64,000 nucleotides of DNA from Globicatella sulfidifaciens DSM 15739 (GCF_900167405.1 NZ_FUWO01000005.1:1-64000); one strand, 5' to 3'; counted from the first letter of the stretch, positions 45,261-55,769 are shown. Numbers and translations: made by a program. Notes: generated by a model from the letters alone, not told the origin.

Positions 45261-45440
45261 ATGCTATTTAGTAAGTCAAATAATAAACTTGTATTATAGA
45301 AAATTAATTTTTTGTTCTTAAAAGTAAATGTTCGAAAAGACATCGCAATTTATTTATTTAAAAGCACTAAAAAGTTCGCTTTCTACTATTAGTAAATGCC
45401 CGGTTATCGCCCTTATTTCTTTTAAGTAGTGATTGCTTAA

Positions 45441-45763
45441 GAGACTGGGCATAAACTTGATAAATTTATTTAAGATTATTGTTCATTAATTAATAGCGCA
45501 GTGGTTGAGTGGTCTCAAATGGCGTCTTAACTAGATTGAACATAAATTTGAAAAATTCAGTCAAATTAGTGCTTATTCATTAAAATCGCAGTGGTTGAGT
45601 GGCCTCAAACTGCGTCTAAATGACTTGTTTGAGGCCTACTCAACTGTGCGGGGGTAGGCAGACGAAGCGAAAATTATTCAATTTTCTACTTCTGGTCTAC
45701 TCCCAACTGTGCGGGGGGCAGACGAAGCGAAAATTATTTAATTTTCTACTTCTTGCCCACTCC
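45441..45763 (+). repeat. Composite repeat copy 6 (leader, 2 x A, A', 2 x B)
   Basis: The leader GAGACTGGGCATAAACTTG starts at 45441. A hairpins begin at 45496 and 45586 (90 bp). A' lies at about 45621-45640. B units are at 45641-45703 and 45704-45763. In both B units the central stem is GAAAATT/AATTTTC instead of GAAAATC/GATTTTC, a paired change. The terminal B ends CTTGCCCACTCC. It lies between the convergent 3' ends of topA and the AraC gene. Confidence 0.92.
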
Positions 45764-45813
45764 AAATGCAGCTAAACTATTATTAAATGATTAAATATGA
45801 CTAGATAACGATA

Positions 45814-46974
45814 TTACATGCGTTTTGAATAGCCCTTTGCATATTCCGATGGGCTCATATTAAAAGCTTTACTGAAGGCTCTTGAAAAATATTGAATCGA
45901 ACCATAGCCTAATTCAGCAGCAATTTGTGTAATGGATAAATTGGACTCACGAATTAATTGACGACTTTTTTCTAAGCGTTGTTGGTTAATATAACTTTTT
46001 GGTGTCGTATGTTCATATTTATTAAACAACTGTTGCAAAGTAGAACGTGATAGGTTAAATTCATTGACGAGATCACTCACTTTTAAAGCTACGATATCGC
46101 TTTGATGGATATAATCGATGATTTCATTGAATATATCACTTTCATATCGTTCACGCATAATAGTTGAACTTGATTCGTTGTCATTTTGATGCAATGACTG
46201 ATGTAGACTAAAGACGAGATTATCCAATTGATTCCAAACTTTATCGGCACCTAATGGTAAACTCAAGTCCTGATGCAAGACATCATATAATGGAGCTAGA
46301 TATTCTGTTGCATTGATTAAGTGCTTAATTAACGCTGAGTCGATGCCTTCTGCAGTAAAGCGGATCGAATGTGTAAGTGTTCGTTTGTCAGCGTGATGAA
46401 ATCTTATACTTGGTGTATCTGGTGGTAAAATCATTAAGTGACCTTTAGTTAAAGTATAAACCGTATGATTAATTTCAATGTTGAATTGTCCCGATTCTAC
46501 GATAATGATTTCAAAGTGAGGTTGCTTAATAAATTTTTTGCGGTAGTCTTCTGAGTAAAGCGTACTAACAGTTGATACAATAGTTAACAAATTAAAGGAT
46601 ACAGGTGTTGATGGGGCAATAAAAATCTTATCTAATTTGATATAAGAAGGTTCTGCTTTGATTTGGGTTGATAGGTTAACAGTGGCAGTGGACGAAAGGC
46701 ATAAGACATTGAACTCTATCCCTTTTCTTAAAGTGACTTCCGATTCAATTAGATAAGTTTGAAATTGATCTGTTTTGGCTGTTTTAATGACTAATAATGT
46801 TAAGCCCTTGATGGGAGTTATCTTAACCGGCACTTCAAAATGGAAGAGCGTTTGCGTATGATTAGCATTTAAGTTGATTTGACGATGATAGATATATTCC
46901 TTAGTTGATGAGGGATTCTTTGGATTTTCAAAAAAATAAGCGGTATGATCAAATTTTTGATTAGTATAATACAT
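45814..46974 (-). CDS. AraC-family transcriptional regulator
   Basis: The C-terminal 100 residues carry two helix-turn-helix motifs: VALKVSDLVNEFNLSRSTLQQLFNKY and LSITQIAAELGYGSIQYFSRAFSKAFNMSPSEYAKGY, the AraC/XylS signature. A cupin-like segment precedes it (FEIIIVESGQFNIEINHTVYTL..GHLMILPPDTP, about residues 160-195), usually the effector-binding part. The frame opens at 46989, but that ATG overlaps the GGAGGT that serves ATG 46974, giving 386 residues. It is divergent from pyc. Control of pyc is possible but not shown. Confidence 0.88.
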   Translation of the reverse strand: MYYTNQKFDHTAYFFENPKNPSSTKEYIYHRQINLNANHTQTLFHFEVPVKITPIKGLTLLVIKTAKTDQFQTYLIESEVTLRKGIEFNVLCLSSTATVNLSTQIKAEPSYIKLDKIFIAPSTPVSFNLLTIVSTVSTLYSEDYRKKFIKQPHFEIIIVESGQFNIEINHTVYTLTKGHLMILPPDTPSIRFHHADKRTLTHSIRFTAEGIDSALIKHLINATEYLAPLYDVLHQDLSLPLGADKVWNQLDNLVFSLHQSLHQNDNESSSTIMRERYESDIFNEIIDYIHQSDIVALKVSDLVNEFNLSRSTLQQLFNKYEHTTPKSYINQQRLEKSRQLIRESNLSITQIAAELGYGSIQYFSRAFSKAFNMSPSEYAKGYSKRM

Positions 46975-47136
46975 TCCAATGACCTCCATAAGTTTTTGTT
47001 AATACTATTATATACTAATAAAGATAAAATATCATCTTTAATTATCTAATTTTGATAATCATTTCTTTGATAAAGACAATTGAACGTATAAGTGGAATGT
47101 TTTAATATTAAAAGAAATAATTAAATTCAAAAAAAG

Positions 47137-47166
47137 ATGAGAAATTTTCTCATAACATGCTATAAT
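47137..47166 (+). promoter_or_regulatory. pyc promoter with palindromic operator
   Basis: TGC-TATAAT (47158-47166) is an extended -10. ATGAGAAATTTTCTCAT (47137-47153) is a palindrome with 8-base arms around one central base, and it covers the -35 position. A second inverted pair, ATTATC..GATAAT, lies near 47040-47058. Confidence 0.55.
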
Positions 47167-47264
47167 ACACCTATACATTTCATAAGTTTTCGTGAGTGAA
47201 ATGATGCTTACCAATTAACTTGGATGAATAGACAGAAGATGTAGACCAACGAGGAGGATTTATC

Positions 47265-50200
47265 ATGAATAAAATAAAGAAAGTGCTAATCGCCAATCGT
47301 GGAGAGATTGCGATTCGCATTGGACGTGCATGTAAGGAGCTTGGCATTAACACCGTTAGTATTTACTCAAAGGAAGATATCGGTACCTTGCACCGTCAAA
47401 AAACGGATGAATCTTACTTAATTGGGGAGGATTTAGGTCCTATCGAAGCGTACTTAGATATTGAAGGAATTATTGCTTTAGCCAAGGAAAAATCAGTCGA
47501 TGCGATACATCCTGGTTATGGATTTTTAAGTGAAAATGAAACTTTTGCTAGAAGATGTCAAGAAGAGGGAATTATTTTTATTGGACCCGAGTTAAGACAT
47601 TTAGAAATGTTTGGTAATAAAACTCGTGCACGCGAAACAGCGATTAGTGCTGGACTGCCAGTTATTCCAGGAAGTGAGGGGATTATTCAATCTCTTGCAG
47701 AAGCTGAAGCTTTTGCGGCAATAACTGGTTACCCATTAATGATTAAAGCAGTCAGTGGTGGTGGCGGTAAGGGAATGCGTATCGTTCATTCAGCGAGTGA
47801 ATTAGCTGAGAGTTATGAACGAGCAAAGTCTGAAGCTAAGTCATCTTTTGGTGATGATCGCTTATATATAGAAAAATATATTGCCAACCCTAAACATATC
47901 GAAGTGCAAATATTAGGGGATCAACATGGTAATGTCATTCATTTATATGAACGAGATTGTTCAATCCAAAGACGCCATCAAAAAGTAGTGGAAGTGGCTC
48001 CTTCGTTTGGCTTGCAACCAGAGATGCGTCAAAAATTAACCGATGCTTCCTTGAAATTAATGCAACATGTCGGTTATGTTAATGCGGGTACGGTAGAGTT
48101 TTTAGTTGCCGATGATGAATTTTACTTTATTGAAGTCAACCCGCGTGTGCAAGTTGAACATACTATTACTGAATTAGTAACAGGCGTTGATATAGTGAAA
48201 ACACAAATTCAAATTGCCGATGGTGAAAGTTTATTTGGTGAGGAGATTGGTATTCCATCACAAGACCAACTAGTGACAAGAGGATATGCCATTCAATGTC
48301 GTATTACGACTGAAGACCCATTAAATGATTTTGCACCAGATTCTGGCACTATCGTCAGTTATCAATCGCCAGGCGGAACAGGGATTCGGCTAGATGCTGG
48401 TGATGCCTTTTCGGGATCTATGATTACACCTTATTATGATTCGCTTTTAGTCAAAATATCTTCATATGCCATCCATAAAAAAGGTGCGATTGTTAAAATG
48501 TCACGGGCGCTCGATGAAATTCAAATTGCGGGTGTTAAAACGAATATTCGTTTCTTAGAAAATATTATTCATCATCCTGACTTTATGTTAGGAGACTATC
48601 ATACTAACTTTATTGCTGAAAAAGTGGAGTTGTTTGACTTTGTTCCCCCACGAGAACGAGGAGTAAAACTACTTAAATATATTGCAAATGTGACCGTTAA
48701 CGGTTTTCCAGGCATTGAAAAGATAGACAAACCCGATTTTACAAGACGTGAAATACCGACTGTTGAAGGGGTTCGCTCTAGTATTCACCCAGCTAGCTTC
48801 AATAAAGCGAGTCGCAACCGATTAATAACAGCTTCATCAGCGGTAAAGCAACCTACTTGGAAGCAACTATTAGATGACAAGGGGCCAAGCACAGTCTCTA
48901 AATTACTATTAGAAGAAAAATCAGCTTTATTAACCGACACCACTTTACGCGATGCTCATCAGTCCGTTTTAACTACTCGAATGAGAACAACCGATATGTT
49001 AAAAGTTGCACCGTATATTAATGCAACGATGAAAGATTATTTTTCACTTGAAATGTGGGGTGGTGCGACCTTTGATGTGGCGTATAATTTCTTAAAAGAA
49101 AGCCCATGGGAAAGATTAACACAATTACGTGAATTAATTCCTGATATTCCATTCCAAATGTTATTGAGAGCTGCTAATGCAGTTGGGTATCAAAATTATC
49201 CGGACAATGTCGTTCAACGTTTTATTACAGAAAGTGCGCATGCTGGCATTGATGTTTTTCGTATTTTTGACTCATTAAATTGGGTCGAAGCCATGAAATT
49301 ACCGATTGAAACAGCCTTAAAAACCGATAAATTTGTTGAAGGCACCTTATGTTATACCGGAGATATTTTAAATCCAGAGCGTTCATCTTTATATACATTG
49401 GAATATTATGTTAATTTAGCACGCGAACTTGAATCATTAGGCGTTCATGCGATTGCGATTAAAGATATGGCCGGATTATTAAAACCAGAGGCAGCATATC
49501 AATTAGTTAAAGCTTTAAAAGAAGAAGTTTCTTTACCGATTCATTTGCATACGCATGATACCGCGGGTAATGGTGTTTTAACTTATTCACGAGCGATCGA
49601 TGCTGGCGTCGATATTGTTGACACTGCCAACCCAGCTTTAAGTGGACAAAATTCGCAACCGAATGCTAATTCACTATACTATGCTCGTCAAGGGACCAAC
49701 CGACAAATCAAGTTGAATGTCGAAGCTAATGATGTGTTAACTGATTATTGGAAAGTGACACGTCAATATTATCGTCCATTTGAGACCGATTTAACAACAG
49801 CTTGGACACCGGTTTATCAATATGAAATGCCTGGTGGCCAATACTCAAATTTAAAGATGCAAGCTGAATCCTTAGGTTTAGGGGACCGCTTTGATGAAGT
49901 CAGTGCAATGTATCGCCGAGTAAATTTATTATTTGGGGATATTATTAAAGTAACACCTTCTTCTAAAGTTGTAGGCGATATGGCTTTATTTATGGTACAA
50001 AATAATTTAGATGAAGTTTCAGTCATTGAAAAAGGGGCTAAATTAGACTTTCCAGCTTCAGTTGTCTCCTTCTTTAAAGGCGAAATCGGTCAACCGGCTG
50101 GCAAGATGAACGAAGACTTACAAAAGGTCGTATTAAAAGGAGAACCTGCTTTCACTCAAAGACCGGGTGAATTGATGACTGAATTTAATTTTGATGAATT

Positions 50201-50768
50201 GAGACAGAACTTATCTAAACGACTCTATACACCAGTAGACGAACAATTATTATTAAGTGGTGCAATGTATCCAAAAGTGACCCAAGAGTTTCTTGATTTT
50301 GTTGAAAAATATGGTAATGTAAGTGTGTTAGAGACACCAACTTTCTTCTATGGGATGAAACCCCATGAAACAATTTCAGTTGAGTTACAACCAGGAAAAA
50401 CAATCAATATTGAATTGACTTCAATTGGTTCAGTTAAACCAAATGGTTTACGGACGGTTTACTTTAATTTAAATGGACTATCACAAAAAGTAGAAGTCCA
50501 TGATTTATCGGCGAAAACGACAGTAGATATTAGACCATTGGCCGACCGTCAAAATGATAACCATATTGCGGCTCAAATGCCCGGAACTGTATTTGCTGTT
50601 AAAGTCAAAGAAGGCGACCAAGTTGAAGCAGGACAATTATTGATTATTACAGAAGCAATGAAGATGGAGACGTCGATTGCTGCGACTAAAGCGGGTGTGG
50701 TGAAGAAATTGTACATCCAAGAAAAAGATTCAATCAAAGCAGGGGAGTTACTGATTGAATTAGGCTAA
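47265..50768 (+). CDS. pyc: Pyruvate carboxylase
   Basis: Pyruvate carboxylase makes oxaloacetate from pyruvate, bicarbonate and ATP, replenishing aspartate precursors in bacteria with an incomplete Krebs cycle. Biotin carboxylase covers residues 1-450 ([46 protein letters not shown]). The carboxyltransferase begins near 560 ([13 protein letters not shown]) and contains FRIFDSLNW and HTHDTAGN. The biotin domain at the C-terminus has EAMKMET, with the biotinyl lysine near 1138. The length of 1167 residues is normal. CGAGGAGG precedes the ATG. Confidence 0.97.
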   Translation: MNKIKKVLIANRGEIAIRIGRACKELGINTVSIYSKEDIGTLHRQKTDESYLIGEDLGPIEAYLDIEGIIALAKEKSVDAIHPGYGFLSENETFARRCQEEGIIFIGPELRHLEMFGNKTRARETAISAGLPVIPGSEGIIQSLAEAEAFAAITGYPLMIKAVSGGGGKGMRIVHSASELAESYERAKSEAKSSFGDDRLYIEKYIANPKHIEVQILGDQHGNVIHLYERDCSIQRRHQKVVEVAPSFGLQPEMRQKLTDASLKLMQHVGYVNAGTVEFLVADDEFYFIEVNPRVQVEHTITELVTGVDIVKTQIQIADGESLFGEEIGIPSQDQLVTRGYAIQCRITTEDPLNDFAPDSGTIVSYQSPGGTGIRLDAGDAFSGSMITPYYDSLLVKISSYAIHKKGAIVKMSRALDEIQIAGVKTNIRFLENIIHHPDFMLGDYHTNFIAEKVELFDFVPPRERGVKLLKYIANVTVNGFPGIEKIDKPDFTRREIPTVEGVRSSIHPASFNKASRNRLITASSAVKQPTWKQLLDDKGPSTVSKLLLEEKSALLTDTTLRDAHQSVLTTRMRTTDMLKVAPYINATMKDYFSLEMWGGATFDVAYNFLKESPWERLTQLRELIPDIPFQMLLRAANAVGYQNYPDNVVQRFITESAHAGIDVFRIFDSLNWVEAMKLPIETALKTDKFVEGTLCYTGDILNPERSSLYTLEYYVNLARELESLGVHAIAIKDMAGLLKPEAAYQLVKALKEEVSLPIHLHTHDTAGNGVLTYSRAIDAGVDIVDTANPALSGQNSQPNANSLYYARQGTNRQIKLNVEANDVLTDYWKVTRQYYRPFETDLTTAWTPVYQYEMPGGQYSNLKMQAESLGLGDRFDEVSAMYRRVNLLFGDIIKVTPSSKVVGDMALFMVQNNLDEVSVIEKGAKLDFPASVVSFFKGEIGQPAGKMNEDLQKVVLKGEPAFTQRPGELMTEFNFDELRQNLSKRLYTPVDEQLLLSGAMYPKVTQEFLDFVEKYGNVSVLETPTFFYGMKPHETISVELQPGKTINIELTSIGSVKPNGLRTVYFNLNGLSQKVEVHDLSAKTTVDIRPLADRQNDNHIAAQMPGTVFAVKVKEGDQVEAGQLLIITEAMKMETSIAATKAGVVKKLYIQEKDSIKAGELLIELG

Positions 50769-50795
50769 TATTAATTAAAGAGAGAGAGTATATAG

Positions 50796-51983
50796 ATGAA
50801 AAGATTAAGAAACATTTTGTTATTAAGTGCACTAACCTTATTAAATGTGGCTTGTCAAAGTCCAACTACTAATTCTCAACCCAATGATGCGCAAACGACT
50901 ACGGTAAGTGCCCAAGATACTATGACTACCGTAAGTACTGAAGATACGGATGAAGCAAAAGCTGATGCTGAAGGGGAGAGTACTACTAAAGAAGGACGTT
51001 CGGTGACCATTCGTTCAATCGGTGATATTTTAATTCATGACTGGGTTTACGATAATGCAGCGACTGCTGATGGCTATGACTTCACTCCAATGTTTGAACC
51101 AATAAAAAAATATTTAGAAAATGCGGACATCACGACGGCTAATTTAGAAGTGATTGCTGCTGGTGATACTTACCCATTATCTACGTATCCAGCCTTTAAT
51201 GCCCCTTCGGAAATTATTGATGCATTAAAAACGGTTGGAGTGGATATTGTCAATAATGCAACCAACCACTCAATGGATTTAGGAGCCGAAGGAGCTTATG
51301 CTTCAATTGAAGCTTTGAAAGAACGTGATATGCCTTATGTTGGTAGCTATGAAAGTTGGGATGATTATAATAATATGCGCGTTTTAGACGCGAATGGTGT
51401 TAAAGTAGGCTTCCTTTCTTATAGTTATGGCGCAAATGGGAATTATATCCCTGAAGATCAAGCCTATTTATTGAGTTTAATTGATACGGATTTAATGCCA
51501 TTAGAAGTCGAAGCTTTAAATAAGATTTCGGATATTTCAGTGGTGATGATTCACAATGGTGAAGAATATGATACACTACCATCAGTCTACCAAGCCAATG
51601 TCAATAATGTTGTGCGAAATGCTGGGGCGAGTTTTATTTTAGGTGGTCATCCTCATGTGCCACAACCGTTTATTGTTTATAACAAACATCAAGCCGCGAT
51701 GTTTTCTCATGGTAACTTCTTATCAGGTCAAGTCGAACAAGAAAACAAGGTAGGGGGTATTGCAGAGTACACCTTTACTGAAGTGGATGGCGAATTTGAA
51801 ATTAGTAAAATACGTTTTATGCCGACATATTGTATTGGTGCTCAATTTGAAGATTATTATGTAGTCCCATTGGCTGATTGGGAACAATATGGTATTTTCA
51901 ATGGTGATGGTTTGTTTGCTGATTTAGAAGAGCGAATGACTTATTACTCAAACTTAGTTGAAGTGGTCGATTATTTAGACTAA
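50796..51983 (+). CDS. CapA/PgsA-like lipoprotein with metallophosphatase fold
   Basis: This is a lipoprotein with signal peptide LLLSALTLLNVAC (Cys at residue 20), followed by a Thr/Ser/Glu-rich linker of 50 residues. The catalytic-like domain has VTIRSIGDILIHDWVYDNA, ADITTANLEVIAAG, VDIVNNATNHSMDLGAEG and GASFILGGHPHVPQP. These match the PGA_cap (CapA) family, whose members include poly-gamma-glutamate synthesis protein CapA. No capB, capC or other polyglutamate genes are near, so a true capsule role is doubtful; related proteins act as envelope phosphoesterases. It follows pyc by 27 bases with GAGAGAG upstream. A solo B module with a T-run ends it. Confidence 0.85.
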   Translation: MKRLRNILLLSALTLLNVACQSPTTNSQPNDAQTTTVSAQDTMTTVSTEDTDEAKADAEGESTTKEGRSVTIRSIGDILIHDWVYDNAATADGYDFTPMFEPIKKYLENADITTANLEVIAAGDTYPLSTYPAFNAPSEIIDALKTVGVDIVNNATNHSMDLGAEGAYASIEALKERDMPYVGSYESWDDYNNMRVLDANGVKVGFLSYSYGANGNYIPEDQAYLLSLIDTDLMPLEVEALNKISDISVVMIHNGEEYDTLPSVYQANVNNVVRNAGASFILGGHPHVPQPFIVYNKHQAAMFSHGNFLSGQVEQENKVGGIAEYTFTEVDGEFEISKIRFMPTYCIGAQFEDYYVVPLADWEQYGIFNGDGLFADLEERMTYYSNLVEVVDYLD

Positions 51984-52127
51984 ATATAGAGTAGGTGACC
52001 TTCCCCAAAGGCTGAATATAGTTCTCTAGAAAAGTCCCATGATTATTTTAGATGCTGTTTTAAGGATTATTGACTAATAATATAAGAATATTAGCCTCTA
52101 GATTTATTTTATACTTAACGCTATTAG

Positions 52128-52197
52128 GTAGGGTGGACCAACGAAGTGGAAATTATTTGATTTTCTACTTCTGGTCCACTCTTTTTTATATGTTCAA
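52128..52197 (+). terminator. Solo B module acting as rho-independent terminator
   Basis: This is a single B palindrome (GTGGACCAACGAAG..GGAAATTA / TGATTTTCTACTTCTGGTCCAC) followed directly by TCTTTTTTAT. It is clearly the same sequence family as the B units in the composite repeats but stands alone with a T-run. Confidence 0.85.
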
Positions 52198-52244
52198 AAG
52201 TATGTGGCATTATTTTTACGTACCTATTCTTAGGAGGGTGTACA

Positions 52245-54098
52245 ATGAAAAAATGGCATTTAATTATATTGATAGTATTTTTAAACATGATGATAGTATC
52301 GAACGCTGTTGCAGCACAAGCTGTTGAGTTAGCTGAACCTTACCAATTAATTACCCAGTGGGAAGGAGACGTCATTAATCAAGAAAATTGTCAAATTTTA
52401 ATCCAAAACCAGTTTAATCAAAGTGACAATATGAGTGAACTTAATCATTTGATAACGGATTATCAAACAACTTTATCAGAATTAGAAATCGAATTTAATC
52501 GATTGACAAGTGAAATTGAATCTCTAGAAAACAATGAAAACTATTCGATTACACAAGCAACCAACACCTTAAATGAAGTCATCGAAGGAACTTATTTAAT
52601 GCTACAGACAACCGAACCCGAATTTAATAATCTTACGGAAGCGGAACAATTAAGTTTGGTGGAAATGGATCAAAACGTCATTGATTGGCAACAATATTTG
52701 GAGGGGATTATCCAACAACAAAATGAAGTGATTGCATCCCGCTCAATCGTCGAAACGCAGTATCATGAGACCTTATATTTATTAGAGGTGGCACAAAATC
52801 AATTAGCAGAAAATCAAATTGCTGATCAACAATTGAATCAATGTCTTCTATATGCTTATTCTGTTCCTAAATTAAATGCGGAAAGCTTTTTAATGGATCA
52901 CCAAATGAGTAGTTTAACCGAATATTTAGCTACTTTGGATTTCTATCTATCACAATTAGTACCATATCCTTATTATCAACTACGCTTTGAAGATATTTAT
53001 CAACAATTTACTCAAATTTTAACATTAGAGGAGATCACTCAAATACTTAATTTAAAAGGGAATATTCAGTTAGACGATGATTTAAAGAACGCCTATCAAT
53101 ATCGGGAAGAGTTGAGCCTTAATGATGTGGTGCGTTTTGTCAGTATAGCACAAAATGATGTTTATCAAAGGCAAACCAGTGAAGACTATCTGATGAGATA
53201 TCAAGAATTATTATTAATTAAGGAAGCACAATTTATTTATTTTAGTCAAATTAACACCAATGCATGGCAATTAATCAAAGATAATTTAGCAAACTTTTTA
53301 AATAGTCAAGGCTATGTGAGTGATGATGCGATTGCTTTAGTACGTCAATTGAATCAGAAATATCAAGTAAAATTGGTTACATTCAATGAAGCGACTCAAA
53401 CTTGGCAGCCGGTTGAAGCATTAAGTACCGGCTATTTAGCAGAATACTATTACCGTGACATTGATTGGCATACGCTTAGCGAAGAAGAAACGACCAGCAC
53501 AATTGAAATTGAAGAAACTAATGTCAATACGGATGATTCTAATATTGAAGATACAAAAGAAGATGAAGCTCCCCATCATGTAGTGGACAGTTCATCCTAC
53601 CAAGAGTCTCATTCATTACCTAAGCCATTATCGGGTTCAAGATATTCTGCTAATCGTAGCACGAATACCCAACAGGTACCATCGACCACCAAATCAAGTA
53701 ATAATACTGATACGCTGGACAATATTAAAGCAAAATTAGCAACCAATCAAAAGACTAACGACAACAAGCAATCAAATAATAAAAGCAATACGTCAACAGA
53801 GCAGTCGAATAATCAATCGTCCCAGAAAAAGACACAGTCAAATAAAAATCCATCGAGTAAAAAGAATAGTAATAATCAATCAAGTGAAACAGAAGCCAGT
53901 AAGACTAATGGTCAGCAAGAGTCAACATCAAAATCAAATAAGAATCAAACTGTCCAATTACCTACAACTGGAGAACAACAAAGAGTCATGACCTGGGCAT
54001 TAATTCTGTTAATGTTAGGTGCTATTTTAATCTTAATTTCAACTATATATAAACGCAAGCAACGCCAAAAATTGGATGAGATTGATTTAGATTCTTAA
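52245..54098 (+). CDS. LPXTG-anchored surface protein with coiled-coil domain
   Basis: This is a cell-wall protein of unknown role. An N-terminal signal peptide (IILIVFLNMMIVSNAVA, cleavage near residue 24) is followed by a Gln/Glu/Leu-rich helical region (about 55-200) likely to form coiled coils, and a further helical part to about 410. Residues 420-565 are a Ser/Asn/Thr/Lys/Gln-rich low-complexity stalk. The end is a sortase signal: LPTTG near 572, a hydrophobic helix and a KRKQRQK tail. AGGAGGGTG precedes the ATG. I do not recognise the folded part. Adhesion or wall-spanning functions are guesses from architecture. Confidence 0.85.
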   Translation: MKKWHLIILIVFLNMMIVSNAVAAQAVELAEPYQLITQWEGDVINQENCQILIQNQFNQSDNMSELNHLITDYQTTLSELEIEFNRLTSEIESLENNENYSITQATNTLNEVIEGTYLMLQTTEPEFNNLTEAEQLSLVEMDQNVIDWQQYLEGIIQQQNEVIASRSIVETQYHETLYLLEVAQNQLAENQIADQQLNQCLLYAYSVPKLNAESFLMDHQMSSLTEYLATLDFYLSQLVPYPYYQLRFEDIYQQFTQILTLEEITQILNLKGNIQLDDDLKNAYQYREELSLNDVVRFVSIAQNDVYQRQTSEDYLMRYQELLLIKEAQFIYFSQINTNAWQLIKDNLANFLNSQGYVSDDAIALVRQLNQKYQVKLVTFNEATQTWQPVEALSTGYLAEYYYRDIDWHTLSEEETTSTIEIEETNVNTDDSNIEDTKEDEAPHHVVDSSSYQESHSLPKPLSGSRYSANRSTNTQQVPSTTKSSNNTDTLDNIKAKLATNQKTNDNKQSNNKSNTSTEQSNNQSSQKKTQSNKNPSSKKNSNNQSSETEASKTNGQQESTSKSNKNQTVQLPTTGEQQRVMTWALILLMLGAILILISTIYKRKQRQKLDEIDLDS

Positions 54099-54236
54099 AT
54101 ACTGATAGCACAAACCAAACTAACCCTTATATTTTTAGTAAAGCAAAATATATTGACCTACTTATAAACAGTTGTCATTACGTGAAATTCCCTTATAACT
54201 ATGTTACAATTTATTCATATTATGGAGGTAGATAAA

Positions 54237-54596
54237 ATGAATGAAATCGAAACTTACTTAGAGCAAATTAAAACATTTGAGGAAATTTCACCAGTCAAAG
54301 GGATTGAATTGTTAGAACAAGAGGGGACTATTATTTATATTGGAAGAAAAACTTGTCCATACTGCCGTCGCTTTGTAAATAAATTAAGTAAAGTAGCACA
54401 AGCGCGTCAATATAAAATTTATTTAATTGATTCAGAAAGTGAAAAATATGATTTTAAAGATATTCAATCATTCCGCGAACAGTTTAACATTCCGACTGTA
54501 CCTGGATTTTTAGTTAAACAAGCTTCAGATGTCGCAGTTCGTTGTGACAGTTCAATGACTGAAGAAGAAATCGTTCAAATGATAGAAGAGAAGTAA
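54237..54596 (+). CDS. Thioredoxin-fold protein with CPYC motif
   Basis: This 119-residue thioredoxin-like protein has a redox motif C40-P-Y-C43 in IYIGRKTCPYCRRFVNKL and the cis-proline region FNIPTVPGFLV. It resembles the small PedC/BrcD bacteriocin accessory proteins, although no bacteriocin genes are nearby. It lacks a signal peptide, so it acts in the cytoplasm unless exported by other means. ATG 54237 with TGGAGG upstream is preferred over the in-frame ATG at 54201, which has no ribosome binding site. One base separates it from the lipoprotein gene, forming an operon. Confidence 0.82.
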   Translation: MNEIETYLEQIKTFEEISPVKGIELLEQEGTIIYIGRKTCPYCRRFVNKLSKVAQARQYKIYLIDSESEKYDFKDIQSFREQFNIPTVPGFLVKQASDVAVRCDSSMTEEEIVQMIEEK

Positions 54597-54597
54597 A

Positions 54598-55089
54598 ATG
54601 AAAAAGCTTCTCTTACTTTTAATCTTGAGCACATTCATTATTGGATGTGATAAGAAAGAAGAAGTGGAAACGGATCACCCTACGAGTGAAGCGACTATTG
54701 AGATGACTACGCTAACTCTTGAGGAAATCGTAGCGGAAACATCATCAACTTTAGAGACGACGACTGGAGAAATAATAACAGCTGAAGAAACTGAAGAAGC
54801 AACAACTGTAGTAGACAGTACACCACTGTCAGATGGTATTTATACTTCAACGGAAATTATTAATTGGAGTAACCCAGTTAAGCCAGCAGAAAAAGGGTTA
54901 AAACGAATTATCAAAATACTGCAAGATAAAAAAGAATATTATGATGCGATTGAATATTTATTTTATGTCGAAAATATCAGCCATAACCCGGAAGAGTATC
55001 ATGTGCGTGTGATTCAAAATTTTTCAGATCAGCAAGTAGAAGTAGGTGAATTTATCTTACATGGTGAAGATGTGGAAACTCAAAATTAA
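54598..55089 (+). CDS. Small lipoprotein of unknown function
   Basis: This 163-residue protein has a lipoprotein signal LLILSTFIIGC (Cys at residue 17), a Thr/Glu-rich linker (about 20-75) and a small C-terminal domain: SDGIYTSTEIINWSNPVKPAEKGLKRI, then YYDAIEYLFYVENISHNPEEYHVRVIQNF. I do not recognise the domain. It starts one base after the thioredoxin-like gene, so the two may act on the same envelope process. The acidic Thr linker resembles those of PrsA and the CapA-like protein in this window. Confidence 0.8.
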   Translation: MKKLLLLLILSTFIIGCDKKEEVETDHPTSEATIEMTTLTLEEIVAETSSTLETTTGEIITAEETEEATTVVDSTPLSDGIYTSTEIINWSNPVKPAEKGLKRIIKILQDKKEYYDAIEYLFYVENISHNPEEYHVRVIQNFSDQQVEVGEFILHGEDVETQN

Positions 55090-55132
55090 CAAATAAGATA
55101 AACAATCAGTAGTCATGAAATTAAAATCAATT

Positions 55133-55395
55133 GGGGCAGGGCATAAACTTGATAAATTTAGTTAAGATTATTGTTCGTTAAGTAATAGCGCAGTGGTTGA
55201 GTGGTCTCAATCTGCGTCTTAATGAGGTTAAAGATAAATTTGGTAAACTTAACCAAGTTATTGTTATTAAATTAAAAGCGCAGTGGTTGAGTGGCCTCGA
55301 ACTGCGTCTTTCGACTTGTTTGAGGCCTACTCAACTGTGCCGGGGTGAACAGACAAAGCGAAAATCATTTGATTTTCTACTTCTTGCCCACTCCC
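55133..55395 (+). repeat. Composite repeat copy 7 (leader, 2 x A, A', 1 x B)
   Basis: The leader is GGCAGGGCATAAACTTG. A hairpins start at 55188 and 55278 (90 bp). The spacer is nearly identical to those in copy 2. B is at 55332-55395, ending CTTGCCCACTCCC. The open frame 55197-55448 is an artefact of the repeat. Confidence 0.9.
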
Positions 55396-55481
55396 TTGAA
55401 ATGGAGAAAAATATAAATAAATTCAAATCTAAAAGACATCATAAGTAGCCACTCTTTTGTTACAAAAAAAGACATTATAAT

Positions 55482-55522
55482 AAGCCTGAACCGAAAGTGT
55501 TATTTTGGTTCAGGCTTTTTTA
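55482..55522 (+). terminator. Terminator downstream of repeat copy 7
   Basis: AAGCCTGAACC and GGTTCAGGCTT form an 11-bp stem followed by TTTTTT. Confidence 0.92.
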
Positions 55523-55531
55523 GATAAACAC

Positions 55532-55769
55532 TTCACAATCCAATTGTGATTTAGAACACAATCATTATTTATTTAAAGGGAATTAGATAAGAAAAACATT
55601 GTGAAAGCATCTTATAAGATTATCATGAATCGTTTCACAATAAGGAAAAAACGTTGATATTTTTGATAGCGTTTTCATTAAATTGTTATCATCATCGGAT
55701 TCTATCGAAAAAATTTTATTAAAAAATATGTGATTTTTTGCACAAAAGGCTTGACATAACATTGTGAAA
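55532..55769 (+). promoter_or_regulatory. Cluster of Rex-like half-sites upstream of adhE
   Basis: Half-sites: TTCACAAT (55532), ATTGTGA and CACAAT forming TTGTGATTTAGAACACAA (55544-55561), ATTGTGAAA (55598-55606), TTTCACAAT (55633-55641) and ATTGTGAAA (55761-55769). The full site at 55544 fits the Rex consensus TTGTGAnnnnnnTCACAA apart from the inner bases. The last half-site lies inside the adhE promoter. Confidence 0.6.
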
